DNA of 64,000 bases from Stomorhina lunata. Its lineage: Eukaryota; Arthropoda; Insecta; Diptera; Rhiniidae. The notes beneath the pieces are model-generated. The model was not told the DNA's origin. It saw only the letters and a list, made by a program, of their open reading frames with translations, and made no database searches. The stretch lies in the NCBI GenBank assembly GCA_933228675.1, contig OW121744.1, positions 60,586,928 through 60,650,927 of the forward strand, in the 5' to 3' direction. This document shows positions 1 through 10,224 of the stretch, piece by piece. The position numbers and the translations under genes were made by a program. How positions within the stretch are numbered: position 1 is the stretch's first letter; each line of letters begins with the position of its first letter.

Positions 1-1116
1 AAAACGTATACATATATTTCAGTTAATCAACCTATGCCATTTCTTACATTTTGCTTAAATATTTTCTACATATTTTGAAACTTGTTTTAGATGTTGATAA
101 CAATTGCATTTATGTCTTTTTTTTTAACAAATTTAAACGTTGACGATTATATATACTTTGTTAAATGACCCTGAAGATTGCTTAGAATTCAAATAATATA
201 AAATATATTTTCTTCAGTTTCAGTCTCTATTTCTCACATCCATCAATAATACGTTCTAAAAATATACAAATATTTTTCTGATGTTTTAATATTTTTAATA
301 AAATCGTTTAAAAATAAATAATGAAATATTAAAATATAAACATTTTGTGGCTACCTGCAAAAATTTCATTTAAATTTTTTAATCAGTTATCTTGTTTTAG
401 AAATTCATTTTAATTTCTTGTTTTTTTTCTTTAATTAACCTGTTCTTTCTAATTTCTCGTTATAAGACTTTAAAATTGAAGCTTCATATATATAAAATTG
501 CTATGAATATGTTTTCGGAATGTCTTTTTGGATTTTATATACCGGAATTTAATTTAAGAATTACAAACAAATTTCTTAACTTGTTTATTCATATCGATCT
601 TAAAATATAATGACATGTAACAGATCTAAATTCCGTTCGGAAGTGCAATTAATTTCCTATTTTGTGAAATAAAAGTAGATTTAAAATCTTATATCGTTAC
701 CTGAAATGCAAAAGGTTATTGTTTTTCTCGATTTTTTTGATGCTCCTAATCGAAGTAAGTCCATAATCAATCAAAAAATCAATGCCAAATTTTTGTGTCA
801 GTTACGCCCTTTTATATTTGAGTTAAAGATAAGTTTCGTTGTTTATTAGATATTTCAACAATTTCTTCAATTATACAGTTTTACTTGTTTAAATTATATA
901 CAGTTCTTGATTTGAGGTAAAAATGTTTTGAAAAGAAAATTTCCAAATTTTTTACCTTAGATATATCTGCGAAAACAACTTCAACTGTCTTAAAATTTTC
1001 AAGATTTGTGATTTTCGGTGACTATTTAGAATTGGTCTCGTATGAGAGTTATAGTCAAATATGGGTCAATTGCAACAAAATTTGGTAAACTGATTTAATT
1101 TTATATTTTATTATAT
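1..1116. other. AT-rich DNA without a recognised gene
   Basis: No open frame of interest and no protein homology that I recognise on either strand. Around 1020-1105 the phrases about a tract 'caaatatgggtcaattgc' and 'aaatttggtaaactgatt' resemble the internal text of the mini-me-like repeats found further along, so a decayed fragment of that family is likely here. The rest looks like unstructured AT-rich sequence. Confidence 0.5.
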
Positions 1117-1264
1117 CGTTGGTCTCATATAGAAAGGCCCTACGTAATTCACCCTTTTTTCAAAAATTTTTTTTTTCTGATTCCAATGCATTTAACGCAA
1201 ATACACCTCACAAAAACTCAAGGCAATTTTATCAACATTAGCAGTTATTTAAACTTTTGTCGAC

Positions 1265-2270
1265 AACATTTTTCGGATAAAAAACTTTTAATATCAAAAG
1301 CTTTCCTATAGATAACATTTAATATCTAAAGCTTTCTACTAAAAACATTTTATATTGAAAGCTTTCCAATAAAAAACTGTCATTTATAATCTAAAGTTTT
1401 CTTGTATAAAACTTTCGATGTCTAATGCTTTCAAAATATGTCAGATAGAAAACTTTCCTATAGATAAATTTCAATATCAAAAGCTTTCCTATAGATAATT
1501 AAATATCTAAAAACATTCTACATTGAAAGCTTTCCAATAAAAACTGCTTTCCTATAAATAACTTTATATCTGAAGCTTTCTTAAAAACTGTTTATCAGGT
1601 ATCATTTTTCGTTTTCAAATCGATCGATTTCAGAGATATTTTTTTTAGCTAATTTTCGGTTATTTCTGCCAAAAAAAATAAAAATTTTGGCTTTAATCCT
1701 TTTGAATGATATTTTATCTTTCATTTGGTTTCAATTTTTTAGGAAAATAACCGAAAATTATCTCAAAAATATATCTAAAATCGATCGATTTGAAAACGAT
1801 CGTTTTCCATCACATACCTGTATATTAAAAATTACTATATAAAACTTACGATGTCAAATGGATTCCTGTAATAAGCATTCGATATCGAAAGATTTTTTTC
1901 TTATATAAAACTTTTCCTATATAAAACTTTCGATGTCGAAAGGGGTTCTATAATAAACTTTTGATATTAAAAGATTTTATATAGAAAACTCTAGATATCA
2001 AAAGATTTCTTATATAAAGCTTTTGTCATGAAAGTATTTTGGATTTTAAAAGATTTCATAAAGGAAACCTTCGAAGTCAAACATTTAATATCGAAAGTTT
2101 TCTTATAAAAAAAAACTTTTGTATCGAATAATTTCCTATAGAAAACTTTTAATATCGAAATATCTGCTGTACAAAGCATTCGCTATCGAAAGATTTTCTG
2201 TAGAATACATTCGCTATCAAAAACTTTTCTACAGAGAACTTTAGCTCCCCTAAAGAAAACATTCGATATG
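1265..2270. repeat. Degenerate tandem array, unit about 28-32 bp
   Basis: Diverged units of the type 'gaaagctttcctatag' followed by 'ataaaactttcgatatc' recur through this stretch, with variable spacing and many point changes. The array is interrupted at 1596-1820 by a hairpin element. The short translations that can be read through it merely echo the repeat. A related array with the core 'ttctatagaaaaa' occurs at 51205-52000. Confidence 0.7.
1596..1820. mobile_element. 225-bp hairpin element inside the tandem array
   Basis: Two arms pair: the left arm begins CAGGTATCATTTTTCG and includes ATCGATCGATTTCAGA, and the right arm ends with the complement, including TCTAAAATCGATCGATTT and CCATCACATACCTG. 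The shared motif AATTTTCGGTTATTTC sits at the inner end of both arms. It looks like a palindromic MITE or foldback unit. Closely related arms occur at 51853-52183, also inside a tandem array, so hairpin plus array probably move or evolve as a unit. Confidence 0.65.
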
Positions 2271-2521
2271 TTAAGTTTTACTTAATACACATAATTTGTT
2301 TTTATCACTACAAAAAAAGCCCGATGTTACATTTATGCTCTGAAATGAGACTACGAAGAGCCCTATCTCAATATAGTTTTTTACATGTTTAAAAAATGTT
2401 TTGAGAACCAAATTCATCAAAAAAAAGTAATATTTTGTCAATTACTATTTTAAATTTGTTTTTACCTTCTCCTGTAAAGTTCTAAATATGCGACTTAGGG
2501 CCTTTCTATATGAGACCAACG

Positions 2522-4200
2522 GTATGCAATATTTTAGCTGAACTTCATTTAAATAGAAATAATTTGTGTCTGTAAAAATACAATAATATAGGGACAATTC
2601 TTGTACCAAGGAAAATGTTTGCGTTATAATAAACACAAGAAAGTGATTTTGAGTCGATCGGACTCAAAATCACGTCTCCATTCAGTTCCGTTACGATTAA
2701 AACTTATCGATTCAAATTGATTTCTTTTGAACATTGCACAGTGCATCAAAATCGGATACATATGTAGATATAATTTCAGACTAGATTTTTGTAATGTTAA
2801 AATATTGAAATAATTTAAGCGAATTGGATTAAATTCCCCACAGTAAATGTCGACAGAGAAGCAGTACAATAAATTACCTATTTTGTCCTAGCCAATGCAT
2901 TTCTGTATACTGGTCAACATCCTCCAGACTTAGGAGAGCATTACATTTCAAAAGTTTACCCGATATAAGATTACAGGTAGTTGTTATGTTGACTGAAGAC
3001 AATCCCAAATGACACTGATAAAAAAAAGAAATATGCAATAACAGCCAGATTGTGTTCCGGAAGGGTTTTAAGTTTGGATTATTTTTCTTGAATTTAACAT
3101 AGGCGTTTTACTACACGTAAGCTTATAACGTTCCTGATTTCATAGAACCTGATTTTTTCAAGAATTTTTTTTGTGTTTGAAAAGTGGCTTAAGAAGTGTT
3201 TGTTTACAGGAACAGCTTCCAATGCCAATTTGAAATAATTCCTTGCAATTCGTAACTAATAGTACTTGACCTATTCACAAAATCTAATTCCTTACTATTC
3301 TACCTTTAGTAAATATGTTTTACTTGCTCTCATGCTGTAGACAATTTTGTGGCTACTAATTAGAAGCTATTAATATTTACACTATTGTATATGGACACAA
3401 TAATTAAAAGCATTATTATACTTCATACTCTGTGTCCCTAGTATGTAATTGTGTTTTCGGTCGTGTCGTTGTGTATCGAAAAATGTAAGAAAAAAAGGAC
3501 TAAAAAACCCTTTTTTATTTAAATATGTATTTCGAAATGCAATTTGAAATTTTCTCTGTTCGATATTTAGTAGGTATATTAAAATTTCTCCCTTCCTTGA
3601 GGTCTATCATCGTGAATGGATAGTTTTAAATATTGATTGCAAGGACAACAAGACAAAAAATATTACTAAAATTACTACCACATACTGAACACGTCTATTA
3701 CAATACCGACCAAACAACCACCATTTGATTAAATTCCCAAGGCTTTTCGACATATGCTAGTTGTGTGGTATTATTATTGTATCTTTTATAGGAGAATATT
3801 AACAAATGACCACAATTATATTGTCAATCTTCGGTCATTACTAAATGTAGTATATTTGAGGAGAAATTATTATGTCCATTCGAAACACCCACATAAATAT
3901 TATAAAGAAAACTAATCAACAAAAGCCTTTTGCTGTACATATGTATATAAAAAGAAATTAATAGATTATTAAAAAATACAAATTTTATTTGTGTACCAAA
4001 TTTATTTGACCTAGTTGGTTCGTACATAAAATGTTATTAAAATCTGGAGCTTAATTATTCTTTAAAACAAGACAACAACTAAAGGGATTTAAAAAGAATA
4101 ATATGATTGATTGATATCCTTAACTACTTGCGAGTCCACTTAAATAAATTACATAATACCACTTATAAAAATTTATACTGTCCGCAACAAAAAATATATA
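2522..4200. other. Unannotated AT-rich DNA with one perfect hairpin
   Basis: I found no recognisable gene or element here apart from the hairpin at 2643-2673. The short open frames are isolated, lack homology that I recognise and have no coding-like composition. Confidence 0.5.
2643..2673. other. Perfect 13-bp stem hairpin
   Basis: GTGATTTTGAGTC is followed by the five bases GATCG and then by its exact reverse complement GACTCAAAATCAC. A 13-bp perfect stem is unlikely in random AT-rich DNA. No run of T follows and there is no adjacent gene, so I do not call it a terminator. It could be the remnant of a short palindromic MITE. Confidence 0.6.
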
Positions 4201-6212
4201 CACTCAGTCCTTTTTTTACGCGATTGTTGGTTCTGCCACTAGTCGCGTAAAAATGGTTAGTTTTCCAATATTAACCGACGAATTGGTTCCGAATATAAAA
4301 AATATCGCGTATAACAAAATATACGCGCAAAAAATTATTCAAAAACAATACAATAAGTTTAAAATTTCAGACTTATGATTATTCATTCATAACAAAATAA
4401 AAAATACAAAACAAAAACCATATTTAAAAGAGAACAAAATATGTAGATTTATTGAAAAAACCGTTGAATGTTGTTTAATCACTGTCATTATGCGTAGTGG
4501 AAATTATTCTTAGCCGCTTATTTTGATGACCTGCACTGATATCACTAGAATTTGTATCAGAATCAACAGTAAGAACTTTGGATTGATGCTCTGATTGACT
4601 TAGCATCTCCGACTGAGTTTGCACCATAAATTCAGTTAATTTTGTTTGAATGCTTCTTTTTTACCCAATAAATTCCGATGAAGTTCTTTATATCTTAACA
4701 TGCAGAGACTCAATTCTTTTTGAAAAATTCGTACACGTTCGGCATCAGTATCATTTGCTACAAAATAATTTTCCAATTCTTCTGCAAGTTTAAGACCTTG
4801 CTTAATCGTCTCTGCTTTAATTGGATGCTCGTCTATGTCGGTGTCGCTGCCATTTTCCGTTTCGATTACTTCCGTAGCTATTTCAATCAAATCGTCATCA
4901 TCCAGCTCTCGGTCTAGAAGAATCTCGTCAATATCTTCTCTCGTCATATCTGCAAGAATTTCTCCTCCTGCGGAACGTGCTAAATCAATGATATCTGAAT
5001 AATTGCTTGTCACGGACATATCACTTTTAACACATTCTGGCCAAAGAGATTTCCAGCATGCGTTTAGATGTTTTAAATCTTCGTCCTTTAGTGCTCGCGG
5101 CCTGAGACTTTTGTTTATTAACTGCGGTTTAATCATGCGGTCACCAGAAGCATTGCTACATAATCAAAACGTCACACGGCCCTTTGCAGCTTTGAAGCCA
5201 CCTAATGATTTTTGGGTCTTAGACACATATGTTCGTTTTGGTAACCTCTTCCAAAATAGGCCGGTTTCGTCCGCATTGAAAACTTGGTCTGGCGTGTAAC
5301 CACCATCTTGAATAATTTTTAATAACTTTGGTGGATAGTCCTGCGCAGCTTTACTATCAGCTGAAGCAATTTCACCCTTAATTTTTAAATTATGAAAATT
5401 ATGTCTTTCAATAAACTTTGAAAACCATCCACCACTAGCTGAAAATTTGTTTTTGTTTTCTTGGTTCGATGTTAATCGATTAAAAATACGTAGAGCTTTT
5501 TGTTTTATTGTTGTAGTATCAACTGGGATTCGTTTCTAATTGAGATCCTCAATCCAAATTGTTAATAGGTTTTCCATTTCTTCAATAAAAACATTCCTTG
5601 AGTATGAAGTTTTCTTCGCATTTACATTTTGTATGGAAACTACAGATTTTCTAATTGCATTTTCATTTTTTTTATTGTCCGCACTGTAGATTCACTGAGT
5701 CCAAGCTTCTTTCCCACATTTGTTGGCCAGCTCCCTGCTCTAGATAGTCCAAAACTTTTATTTTTGTTTCTAAGGAAATGCCTTTGCGTTTTTTTATTTT
5801 TTTCTGAATTAGCCTCCATTGTAAAGCTAGCAAAAATTGAAATTCCTTATTAAAAATTTTTATTATTTTTATTACAAAATTAAAGTCTTACGAAAACAAC
5901 TGCACTTGCCGCTAACTAAATACAATAACTAGATTTGCAATAATTGATACACATAGAGTAAATTTTTTTGTTGGAACTTCCCCGTATTATATGTATTCGA
6001 AACTTATTACGCGCAAAAATTTGTAAACAACAGTGATGGAAAATGAACATCTTCAGGGCCAAAATCGACTTGAGTGTACCGCCGGCAGAGTGTGGCGGCA
6101 CAATGTGGCGCAAAGTGAGAAATTCGCGTAAAAAAAGGAATTTGCGCTGCAAAAATAACCGCGTTAAAGTGAAATCGCGTAAAAAGAGATCGCGTAAAAA
6201 AAGGACTGAGTG
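4201..6212 (-). mobile_element. pogo/Tigger-type DNA transposon, complete ends
   Basis: The element starts CACTCAGTCCTTTTTTTACG at 4201 and ends with the reverse complement at 6212. It is flanked on both sides by TA (4199-4200 and 6213-6214), the target duplication expected of the Tc1/mariner/pogo group. Sub-terminal copies of 'atcgcgtaaaa' are repeated near the right end. Its gene lies on the minus strand and is a pseudogene (4475-5819). At 2.0 kb it is shorter than a full Tigger, consistent with the internal loss seen in the transposase. Confidence 0.85.
4475..5819 (-). pseudogene. Decayed pogo/Tigger (jerky-like) transposase
   Basis: Read on the minus strand from the ATG at 5819-5817, the protein has the order of a CENP-B/jerky-like transposase. 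First comes an N-terminal helix-turn-helix (a frame contains GKKLGLSESTVRTIKK), then a CenpB-type DNA-binding region (SGGWFSKFIERHNFHNLKI, then GEIASADSKAAQDYP), then the start of the DDE_1 domain (GGYTPDQVFNADETGLFWKR, then KAAKGRV). A stop interrupts the frame just after that at about 5178. The open 166-codon tail at 4636-5136 begins MIKPQLINKSLRPRALK and jumps straight to the C-terminal part (HLNACWKSLWPECV, then acidic DDDD). About 130 residues that should hold the second and third catalytic acids are therefore missing. A final frameshift near 4640 separates the last 50 residues, which end NDSD. The family cuts and pastes DNA by DDE chemistry in the nucleus; this copy cannot. Confidence 0.8.
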
Positions 6213-6214
6213 TA

Positions 6215-6540
6215 TATGGAAATAATTTAAACGGTATTTGATTACTGTATTCGATGTTAATCGATTTATAGTATACTATTAGGAAATCCGAAATAGGTTG
6301 TATAGTTTTATTGAGCTAAACATTTTTTTGTTTTTAAACATCTATGAGCGGTGTTGTTTCACTGAAATAAAGTATGTATTTTAATAAACAAAAATATAAA
6401 GTAAAATAAAGACTGTCTAGATTTAAATTGATACTTTAATTTTTGCAAATAATTCAGCAACCCTTGATATTAAAAATTAAAAACATAATTAAAAATTTTC
6501 TAGAAAACATACGTACAAAGGTTAAACGAAAAATTTTTAA
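6215..6540. other. AT-rich spacer without a recognised feature
   Basis: Between the pogo element and the piggyBac-type MITE I see no gene. The stretch ends in TTAA (6537-6540), which is the left target site of the next element. Confidence 0.5.
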
Positions 6541-6819
6541 CCCTAGAACGTTATCCTTCGTCAAAATGACTACGGAAAATTTTATTTTCAAATTAAAACA
6601 AAAAAAGAGGTCTATAATATGTTAAGTTTTTATTAATAATTAAGAAATAAACAAATGATTTTCTTTAAAAATTTATTAAAAAGAGTCTATTAATACATAA
6701 GAAAACTATTTTGGTATCCATTTTTGCTCACGAAGAGCTTTATAGTCTCTTGAAGTATACGTAGTCAAAATGACGAAGGATGACATTAGTGTATGTAAAA
6801 TAAGGATGACTTTCCAGGG
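6541..6819. mobile_element. piggyBac-type MITE, copy 1 (279 bp)
   Basis: The element begins CCCTAGAACGTTATCC and ends GGATGACTTTCCAGGG, which are imperfect inverted repeats. It is flanked by TTAA at 6537-6540 and 6820-6823. TTAA target duplication with CCCT termini is the hallmark of piggyBac-like elements. An inner inverted pair, ATCCTTCGTCAAAATGAC near the left end and its complement near 6765-6785, strengthens the fold. There is no coding capacity. A second copy lies at 63438-63715. It sits only about 13 bp upstream of the ITmD37E-like frame at 6833, so it probably landed in that element's leader. Confidence 0.9.
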
Positions 6820-6832
6820 TTAAGTAAAAAAA

Positions 6833-7415
6833 ATGACCACCAAAGAAGAAATGGTTAGAGAAAAAATTCTGTACAAAACTCTAAATCCTTTAGCAACGTA
6901 TAGCAAAATAGCACGAAAAGTAGGAACGTCAGAAATCACGATCAAAAGGGTTATAGGTCGCTACAAGAAAGGGTTAGGAATCGAGACAAAGCCTGGAAAT
7001 GGTGAAAAATCTGGCCCGCGAAATAAAAAATTGGCAAAACAACTTAATTTTGTTCGAAACCCTACAACTTCCATTAGGGATATGACCAGGAAAATTGGTG
7101 CTTCAAAATCTTTCGTTGAAAGAGTTAACAAATTTTATAACATGAAGACTTACAAAGTCCAAAAAGTGCCTGATCGACCGAATTTAAAGAAAAAGTGGCC
7201 AGACGAAGATCAAGAAAGTTTTACTTGCAATATTTAACAAAATTTCAATGTGTCGTAATGGATTATGAAACTTACTGCAAAGCAGACTTTAATCAGTTAC
7301 CTGGTTTGGAATTTTAAATTTACTCAAACCAAGTATAGTAAATTTCCCAAGCAATACATGGTTTGGCAGGCCATTTGTACATGCGGTCGCAGAAGCCATG
7401 AAATCGTTTAATAAC
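6833..7415 (+). pseudogene. Truncated transposase of a second ITmD37E lineage
   Basis: The first 134 codons are open and read as an N-terminal double helix-turn-helix (TYSKIARKVGTSEITIKRVI, later TSIRDMTRKIGASKSFVERV), followed by the linker phrase MKTYKVQKVPDRP. The same phrase occurs in the window's main ITmD37E family, but the rest is strongly diverged. After the stop at 7237, other frames continue with CVVMDYETYCKADFNQLPG, which is the first catalytic block (an Asp-Tyr-Glu where the main family has Asp-Asp-Glu). They go on to MVWQAICTCGRRS. Homology ends near 7415, so the second Asp and the Glu are absent. This is a relic of a distinct, older subfamily. The 5' end is cut or displaced by the MITE just upstream. 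Confidence 0.75.
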
Positions 7416-7475
7416 TTTTTTTTCTATTTAATGAATGTGGTACATTTTTTTTAATTTGCATATTGATTCTTAGAT

Positions 7476-8460
7476 TTGACAAAAATGGATAACTGGGACA
7501 CCGAAGCAAGAATTTGGATTGTCCGCCGTTATCACGCGCTGGGGTCCGTAGTTTCGGTGCAAAGAGAGTTTAGGCGTACATTTGGCGGCAATCCTCCGAG
7601 CAGATGGACCATAAAGAGGCTCGTAAACAATTTTGCCGAGCAGGGGACAGTAAACAGAAGACCTTACCATCGAAACCCTTCAGTAAGAACTGAGGAAACA
7701 ATCGCTGCTGTAGCTGCTGCGATACAACGAAATCCAAGAGTTTCGACAAGAAGCTTATCTGCTCAAATGGGTATAAGCAGACAGTCATCGCAGTCTATTA
7801 TGCACAAAGTTTTGGACTTATTCCCGTATAAAATTCAAATGCCGATTCGCTTTGAATTTTGCCAGAAGATGCTACAAATGGTGGAAGAGGATGGAAACAT
7901 GCTGAACTGTCTTTTCATGTCTGACGAGGCCTATTTCGATTTAAACGGCATTATCGGGCCCTACTTCTTTGAAGAAAACGGTCACCCCGTTACGGTTACT
8001 GGAGACCGTTACTTGAGCATGTTGAGAGAGTTTTTCTATCCAGAATTACGACGAAAGAGAATTCCTTTTAAGTCTGTGTGGTTTCAGCAAGATGGTGCAC
8101 CTCCTAACGTTCCCACGGCAGTCGGTTCTTCGTACCGGAACGACTCGGAAATCCTAAGATTCCGACCAAGGACTGCCACTTCTGCGATATCGCAGTTACA
8201 AGTAGTACCTCCTCACATAGCCCAACCTGTTATGACAGAATTGCGACGAAAATTTCCCAATAAGCTGATATCCAGAAACTCCACATTCCGTTGGCCACCC
8301 AGGTCGCCTGACCTTGCTGCACCTGACTTTTTCTTGTGGGGTTATTGCAAACTTGAATGAACTAAAGCAATCCATTCGAGCAACAATTTTGACTTTAGTA
8401 GTGAAGCGTATCAAATATTCTTACCTGTCTTTTATAATATCCGGTTTCAACTAAGAATGG
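7476..8460 (+). pseudogene. Rearranged DD41D (rosa/Visitor-type) mariner-related transposase
   Basis: A 294-codon frame (7476-8360) stays open despite damage. Residues 1-65 form a helix-turn-helix (NPPSRWTIKRLVNNF). A second helix-turn-helix follows at about 85-110. The DDE/D core has FMSDEAYF with Asp150, WFQQDGAPP with Asp206, and WPPRSPDLAAPDFFLWGY with Asp284. About 36 extra residues between positions 211 and 246 come from an insertion. Without them the last two Asp are 41 residues apart, the spacing that defines the DD41D family. Two in-frame losses are inferred: one after HKVLDLFPYKIQ, the other between FDLNG and IIGPYFF. After the stop the next frame continues NLNELKQSIRATI, so a frameshift removes the natural C terminus. 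Inactive relic; terminal repeats were not located. Confidence 0.75.
8099..8213. mobile_element. 108-bp in-frame insertion with 7-bp target duplication
   Basis: ACCTCCT occurs at 8099-8105 and again at 8207-8213. The transposase homology resumes exactly after the second copy (QDGAPP before, PPHIAQ after). The 101 inserted bases are noticeably more GC-rich than the surroundings and contain inverted bits such as GGTTCTTCGTACCGGAAC. The net length is 108 bp, that is 36 codons, so the frame stays open. It is likely a truncated retroelement or short interspersed sequence. Its family is unknown to me. Confidence 0.65.
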
Positions 8461-8667
8461 GACGAATTTTTTTTTAAGATTTCCGTTTCATTTCGGAGAT
8501 GTAAAGAATTATAGCTCAGGCGTTCTATAGTAAAAAACAGCTCCTAAAACAATCCCACCAGCAGCACAGCTATTAGAACGACCCATAAAAACATCTTAAT
8601 CATGTCTTAATGACAGAAAAGCAGCCGTATTCATCCTTGACTCCCAGTGGTGCATTGGGCCTCAAAA

Positions 8668-8806
8668 CAGCCATATTACGGTTGTCGAATATACGACTTT
8701 CACTACGACAGTTAGTACTAGATTAAAGAAAACATCAACACAATTTCCTTAATATAGTACTAACTGTCGTAGTCGAAGATATGATTCGACAATCGTAACA
8801 AGGCTG
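8668..8806. mobile_element. 139-bp palindromic MITE
   Basis: Left arm CAGCCATATTACGGTTGTCG through CTACGACAGTTAGTACTA pairs with the right arm TAGTACTAACTGTCGTAG through CGACAATCGTAACAAGGCTG. Nearly the entire element is arm, with a short AT-rich loop at about 8726-8750. The CAG/CTG termini recall hAT-type ends, but the flanks do not show an 8-bp duplication, so the superfamily is open. Confidence 0.75.
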
Positions 8807-9835
8807 AATGATATTTCCTTTCAACTAACTTTTCTATATCATATGTTTGGGACTTAGGAACAGGGTTATATCTTATCGAGTTAGGTTTGAATGTGATTTA
8901 TTTATTAAATGCGCTTTAGGTTTAATCCTACAGGTTTATAACATACTAGCTGACCCGGTCCGCGTTGCTGGCCCTAAGCAAACATTAGATATAGATAGAT
9001 GTCATTGGTGGTGCAATATCAAAATTGGTCTTTGCCACGCCTCTCCGCCCTCAGACCGAAAATCAAAACATTTTGAAGGAAAGTTTATAATAATGATAGA
9101 TTGTGATCAAGGAAAGGGAGCAAATGATGGGTCTGAATCAAATGTAGATGATAATTAGCATGAAATAAATATTAAAGGAAGTGCCACTTCAAAATTTTTG
9201 ACTATAAAGAATATCTTTGAAGTTTGTATATTTTGTCAATATTACACAGATCGTTGCCACACTCGTAGATTATTTTATGGAAATTTGTAAACTAAAATGT
9301 GTAGTTTGAAAAATAAAATAAATAACGATAAAATAACTAATATTTTCAATAAATAGTCTAATAAAATTTGTACTTTGTAGCTCTGTAGATGCTAAAACAC
9401 ATAAGATCTCAATTATATCATTCAAATAAAGAATATTTCATGTGTTTTACTAAATAACGAATTACGGGCAAACTGCTGAGACTTGTGAGATAATATTCAC
9501 AGCTTGTGTTCCTAAAAGTTTAGGGAAAGACTCGGTAGACTTTGAAAACACCTACTAGGAGCAATTTTGCGGATCTCAGTTCAAAAACGTTACTAACTTA
9601 GTTTCCCCAAACACTACAAGTGAAATAGAGGATTTTTTTACTTAATTGCTGTAAAATATGGCTTTGGCGCTATACGACAACCATGTTTTCCTCAAATTTA
9701 GTAAATTTTCCTAAATTCTAGTTCATTTTTTTCTGAAGTAAGGTAGCCTCATTTTTCGAGTAAACTTCAGATATTCTTTCTTGTCAAATGGTTAATGTTT
9801 ACAAAATAAAAAGAAAGTGACACTTTCTTTAATAT
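8807..9835. other. Unannotated DNA with a short dispersed repeat
   Basis: The phrase ACTAGCTGACCCGGTCCGCG at 8945-8964 has the look of a motif I associate with dispersed insect repeats, but I cannot name the element. The open frame at 8847-9158 covers it and has no recognised domain. The rest is AT-rich and featureless to me. Confidence 0.35.
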
Positions 9836-9994
9836 TAGCTGTGTTCCAGAACTACCAATACTGTACATTATTGTACTATTTTTAACCAGAAATTACAATT
9901 AAGTCATTTTTTTCAGTACAGGAACACTTTTCTGTAGTTTCTGATTAAAACTTGTAAAATATTGTACAGTATTGGTAGTTCTGGAACACAGCTA
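9836..9994. mobile_element. 159-bp palindromic MITE
   Basis: TAGCTGTGTTCCAGAACTAC at 9836 is mirrored by GTAGTTCTGGAACACAGCTA ending at 9994. The arms continue inward through CAATACTGTACA and its complement, with further pairing around 'ccagaaattac' and 'gtagtttctg'. It is a compact hairpin with no coding sequence. The immediate flanks (TAT left, TTT right) do not show a clear target duplication. Confidence 0.8.
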
Positions 9995-10224
9995 TTTATT
10001 TCATGATAATTAGTATAAAAAAAGGAAATTCAAAACTTGTTTTGTTAAGAAAAAAAAAAACATAATATCAGTAAGAAACATTAAAAAGCATAAATACCAA
10101 TCGGAATGGTTTCAATTCCGTAATTACATTCCGATCGGATAGTTTAAGCTTCTACAGATTCCAAGAAATTTGCTCTGAGGTTCTCGTGGTTAATTATGCA
10201 GTAAAATTATAATAAATTTTAAAT

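Larger units (their letters stand above)
1117..2521. mobile_element. TIR element built around a tandem array (unclassified)
   Basis: The stretch is bounded by matching inverted ends of about 26 bp: CGTTGGTCTCATATAGAAAG at the left and its reverse complement at the right, continuing inward with GCCCTA on both sides. Between them lies a degenerate tandem array split by a 225-bp hairpin. There is no coding capacity beyond chance. The architecture suggests a non-autonomous DNA transposon. The flanks (TAT outside the left end, GTAT outside the right) allow a TA-type or TAT duplication but do not prove one. I cannot place it in a superfamily. Confidence 0.55.

Noticed and set aside
8847..9158. 103-codon open frame over the ACTAGCTGACCCGG motif
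   Set aside because: No domain recognised and it overlaps what looks like a dispersed repeat motif; not supported as a gene.
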